From Powellomyces hirtus (taxonomy: Eukaryota; Chytridiomycota; Chytridiomycetes; Spizellomycetales; Powellomycetaceae), in assembly GCA_025526995.1 (NCBI GenBank), contig JAHLKG010000007.1, forward strand, positions 1-64,000: 64,000 bases of DNA. The letters run 5' to 3'. The number at the start of each line of letters is the position of its first letter. Position 1 is the first letter of the stretch. Shown here one piece after another: positions 61,116 to 64,000 of this stretch. The notes under the pieces were generated by a model. It was not told the origin of the DNA. It made no database searches and saw only the letters and a list, made by a program, of their open reading frames with translations. The position numbers and the translations under genes were made by a program.

Positions 61116-63487
61116 ACGCTTGCACCGTCTCAGTACCCCAACCCCGGATGCAAGACAAGATCCCCACGGACAGACCGGGACCCCGCATTCACAGGAAGAC
61201 ATTTGTGGTCCACGGGAAGGTACAAGGGCATTTTGCCCGCATCCTAATCGATACCGGATTTAACACCCTGATCATCAGCGACACTTGGGCCGCCAAACAC
61301 GGCCTCCGGACCTACACCTCTCCAACTCCGCTGGAGGTCCGGTGGGGCGACAGAGCGGGAAACTACGGGGCAACAAAGATGACCTGTGGGGACCTCTCGG
61401 TGTTCACCGAGGAGAAGATCACCTACCGGGAGGATACCGTACCGTTCGTGGTCACGCCAATCAGGGTCGATGCCATACTGGGCTTGCCATTCATATTGGG
61501 GCTGGACGTCCGAGGGCTCTTCGACCAAGAGGGCTTTCCAACGATGACGTTCTACCACGACGGCCAGACCCTCAGCCTTCGAGCCAAATCGACCAACCGC
61601 CACTGGGAAGCACAGTCCGCGTGTGCTGCCCGCCTACTCTCCCCACGAGAGGTACGGCCCCGCAGATTCCAGCCGGCGAAGCCAGCACTCAATGCAGAGG
61701 GAATCTACACGGTCAAGCAATGGAAACGCTTGATGAAGAAGGGCGAGATCACTGGAGTTTTTGAGGTACACATTGTAGATACAATTCCAGTCACAGAGGC
61801 TCAATTTGTACGGACGGTCGACGCCAAGAAAAGGGCAATCTTGGAGGAACGACGCCATACCAACACTGAAGCCAAGGTGGCAGATCAAGAGGACCCGCTA
61901 GAGGCGCTGGCAGCCGACCATCCACTCCGACCGACCCTAGAGAAATACGTCACGACGCTATTCACCGAGCAGTCAGGCATGCCTCCGGACCAAGGCGAGG
62001 ACAATTTCACCATTCAGCTCAAACCCGGCTCGAAGCTCGTGATGCAACCACTCTGGCATTTAAGCCCTGACGAGCTGGACGAGCCCGGCCAGCAGATGCA
62101 GCGTCTAATGGACAAGGGCTGGATCTCACACTCTCGCAGTCCGTGGGGCGCGCCCGTCCTATTTGCCCCAAAGAAGGACGGCGGCCTACGCTGCTGCATT
62201 GACTACCGGGCACTGAACAAGATGACTCACAAGGATGCCATGCCACTTCCGAGCCTCTCGGAGCTGCGCGACAGGCTTGTTAACATGCGGGTATTCACCG
62301 CGATCTACATCCGCGACGCGTACCACTGCATCATGATCCGACCGGAAGATAGGGAGAAAACAGCATTCCAAACACGTTTTGGACACTTCGAATACAATGT
62401 TCTACCTTGCGGCTTAACTAATGCACCTGCTACATTCCAGCGACTAACCAACAAGCTCTTGGGCGACAAGTACGACACCTACGTGATCTCATACCTCGAC
62501 AATATTCTCATATTCAGCACCAACATGAGTTTGCACATTCAGCACGTCGACGAAGTCCTCAAGACCTTGGCGGAACATCGCCTCCATGTCAAACCCAGCA
62601 AATGTCAATGGGCGGTTGACAAAGTCAAGTTCTGTGGCCACCGAGTCGGCAAGGATGGCCTGAGTATCGCCCCCTCCAAGGTGACCGCGGTCCGGGAACG
62701 ACCTCTCCCGACCAACTCCCTGGAGCTCCTTAGCTTCATGGGCCTCCTCAACTATGTCAAGGAATACATCCCCGAGTATGCACAGATTGCCCTACCCCTA
62801 ACGAATTTGCAATCCGGCAACCGCCCATGGCAGTGGGGTGACGAGGAAGATCGAGCGTTCAATCGCTTAAAGGAATTATGCTCCTTGGCACCCACCCTAG
62901 CGTACTTCGACCCGGCGCTCGACACCTACTTGTTCACGGACGCATCGGGCTACGCCTACGGTGGATGGCTGGCACAGCCGGCCAAAGGGGATTTCCCTTA
63001 CCCTCACCCACTACCAACCACCAAATCGGGCTTAGCCAACCTCCCGCAACTTCGCCCGGTGACATACTACTCCCGCAAGATGCAACCTGCCGAGACTCGA
63101 TACCCCGTGCATGAACAAGAACTACTGGGATTAGTCAAATCCATACGCGCCAACCGCCATTACCTCATTGGCCGCCTGTTCCGCGCGTTTGTTGACCACA
63201 AATCCCTGATCTACCTCCAGGAACAACCCCACCTGTCACAGGCTGGGTTGAGTTCCTCCAACAGTTCGATTTCTCAGTGGAATACCTCCCCAGCACATGG
63301 AATTCGATCGCCGACTTCCTCAGTCGCGACCCGACTTACGCCCCCAAGTGTGCGACCTGCCAGGCCAAGATCGACGTGGTCACCGCCATTGTGCAGACAG
63401 AGAAGCCCGTCACGACGCACATGCCGACCGATGCGGACTGGACCCAAGCGCTCGCATCGGATGATTTTGGCCAACACATCTTACTAA
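61109..63487 (+). CDS. gypsy pol, first part: protease, reverse transcriptase, RNase H
   Basis: A long open frame in the -1 frame relative to gag, overlapping its end. Order: aspartic protease (ILIDTGFNTLIIS), reverse transcriptase (WGAPVLFAPKKDGGLRCCID, PCGLTNAPATFQRLTNKLLG), connection, and RNase H (YLFTDASGYAYGGWL, VHEQELLGLVKS, AFVDHKSLIYLQEQ). The RT active site is altered: motif A reads FTAIYIRDAYH with Tyr (codon 62306) where Asp is expected, and motif C reads YLDN (Asn codon 62501) instead of YLDD. The meaningful frame ends near 63240, where it shifts by one base to the integrase part; residues after that point in this frame are spurious. Most likely an autonomous-type element that has lost RT activity. 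Confidence 0.85.
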   Translation: MLNACTVSVPQPRMQDKIPTDRPGPRIHRKTFVVHGKVQGHFARILIDTGFNTLIISDTWAAKHGLRTYTSPTPLEVRWGDRAGNYGATKMTCGDLSVFTEEKITYREDTVPFVVTPIRVDAILGLPFILGLDVRGLFDQEGFPTMTFYHDGQTLSLRAKSTNRHWEAQSACAARLLSPREVRPRRFQPAKPALNAEGIYTVKQWKRLMKKGEITGVFEVHIVDTIPVTEAQFVRTVDAKKRAILEERRHTNTEAKVADQEDPLEALAADHPLRPTLEKYVTTLFTEQSGMPPDQGEDNFTIQLKPGSKLVMQPLWHLSPDELDEPGQQMQRLMDKGWISHSRSPWGAPVLFAPKKDGGLRCCIDYRALNKMTHKDAMPLPSLSELRDRLVNMRVFTAIYIRDAYHCIMIRPEDREKTAFQTRFGHFEYNVLPCGLTNAPATFQRLTNKLLGDKYDTYVISYLDNILIFSTNMSLHIQHVDEVLKTLAEHRLHVKPSKCQWAVDKVKFCGHRVGKDGLSIAPSKVTAVRERPLPTNSLELLSFMGLLNYVKEYIPEYAQIALPLTNLQSGNRPWQWGDEEDRAFNRLKELCSLAPTLAYFDPALDTYLFTDASGYAYGGWLAQPAKGDFPYPHPLPTTKSGLANLPQLRPVTYYSRKMQPAETRYPVHEQELLGLVKSIRANRHYLIGRLFRAFVDHKSLIYLQEQPHLSQAGLSSSNSSISQWNTSPAHGIRSPTSSVATRLTPPSVRPARPRSTWSPPLCRQRSPSRRTCRPMRTGPKRSHRMILANTSY

Positions 63488-64000
63488 CCATCAACAGTCC
63501 AACGGAGAACCTATCCGGCCATGCACGCCGATTCCGGACAGTGGACTCCCCTCCGCACCGATTCTTGATGTACCATGACCGTCGGTACGTCCCCGACAGC
63601 TTGCGGGGGCCACTCCTTCAGACTCATCACGACTCCCTCGCGAATGGTGGTCACTCCGGTGTCCAACGGACGCTCGCCAAACTTCTGGAGTCGTACTATT
63701 GGCCCCACATGGAACGTGATGTGTACCAATATGTCCGCACCTGCCCTACCTGCCAACGTCACAAACGACCCGCGCCGATCGGTTTCCTCTGCAGCTTACC
63801 GATCCCCGACGCTCGGTGGCAGCAAATCGGCATGGATATCTTCTTCCCCACGTCAGGCTCTAAGGGGGGGGAACCTCGGGTAGAGCCCGACGCGACGAAG
63901 AACCCTTCGCACCACACCGGCGAGAGACTGACCAAGACGGTGGACGCCGTACTCCTCATCGTTGACTACCTTTCATGCCGCGTGATACTTCTACCTACTA
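63241..64000 (+). CDS. gypsy pol, integrase part, cut by the window edge
   Basis: In another frame from about 63244: WVEFLQQFDFSVEYLPSTWN with SIADFLSRDP (end of RNase H), then the integrase zinc domain HHDSLANGGHSGVQRTLAKL with CPTCQRHK (HHCC), and the start of the catalytic core (WQQIGMDIFFP, LLIVDYLSCRVILLPT). The core, its remaining acidic residues and the 3' LTR lie beyond 64000. Confidence 0.8.

Overview
The window reads as nuclear DNA of a fungus, probably an early-diverging, chytrid-like one. That placement is an inference. The support is short GT-AG introns of about 60-150 bp, a Zn(II)2Cys6 transcription factor, an HDEL-type ER retention signal, ATG2/VPS4/muskelin-type genes, a Prp8 gene carrying inteins, a signal-peptide 7TM-RGS protein, and Ty1/copia and Ty3/gypsy retroelements. 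There are no operons. Genes are single units on either strand, separated by 0.3-3 kb.

Layout: 28-106 (-) may be an exon of a gene running off the left edge. 1054-3230 (+) is a six-exon seven-helix receptor. 3726-6474 (-) is the ER Hsp90 (GRP94). 7069-9956 (-) is muskelin. A microsatellite-rich divergent promoter separates muskelin from PRP8 (11107-20580, +), whose frame is interrupted by two in-frame inteins: a 170-residue mini-intein, and a 459-residue intein with a LAGLIDADG endonuclease that has lost one catalytic aspartate. Then follow TIM50 (20954-22955, +), an oligopeptidase B-like S9 peptidase (23581-27102, -), a Zn2Cys6 transcription factor (27470-29935, -), a protein with an EDR1/CTR1-type transglutaminase-like domain (32903-34065, +), the lipid-transfer autophagy protein ATG2 (34894-42683, -), the ESCRT ATPase VPS4 (43150-44963, -), a 7TM-RGS protein (46242-49256, -), a pyridoxal reductase-type aldo-keto reductase (50497-51589, -), tRNA-Gly(TCC) (-) and a multi-RRM protein (52616-55428, +).

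From about 55.9 kb to the right edge the DNA is transposon-derived. A decayed Ty1/copia element lies between diverged direct repeats and, unusually, encodes a chromodomain between integrase and the start of reverse transcriptase. Its right repeat is interrupted by a Ty3/gypsy element with a clean 275-bp LTR (TGTAAT...ATTACA), an initiator-Met-type primer-binding site, gag, and a long pol frame whose RT active-site aspartates are substituted. A block of nested direct and inverted repeats sits at 56.17-56.67 kb.

The host genes are mostly housekeeping: splicing (Prp8), ER folding (GRP94), mitochondrial import (Tim50), GID/CTLH-type ubiquitin ligation (muskelin), autophagy and membrane traffic (ATG2, VPS4), and G-protein signalling (receptor, 7TM-RGS). 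Three genes show single-base frame inconsistencies. These look more like assembly indels than true disruptions.
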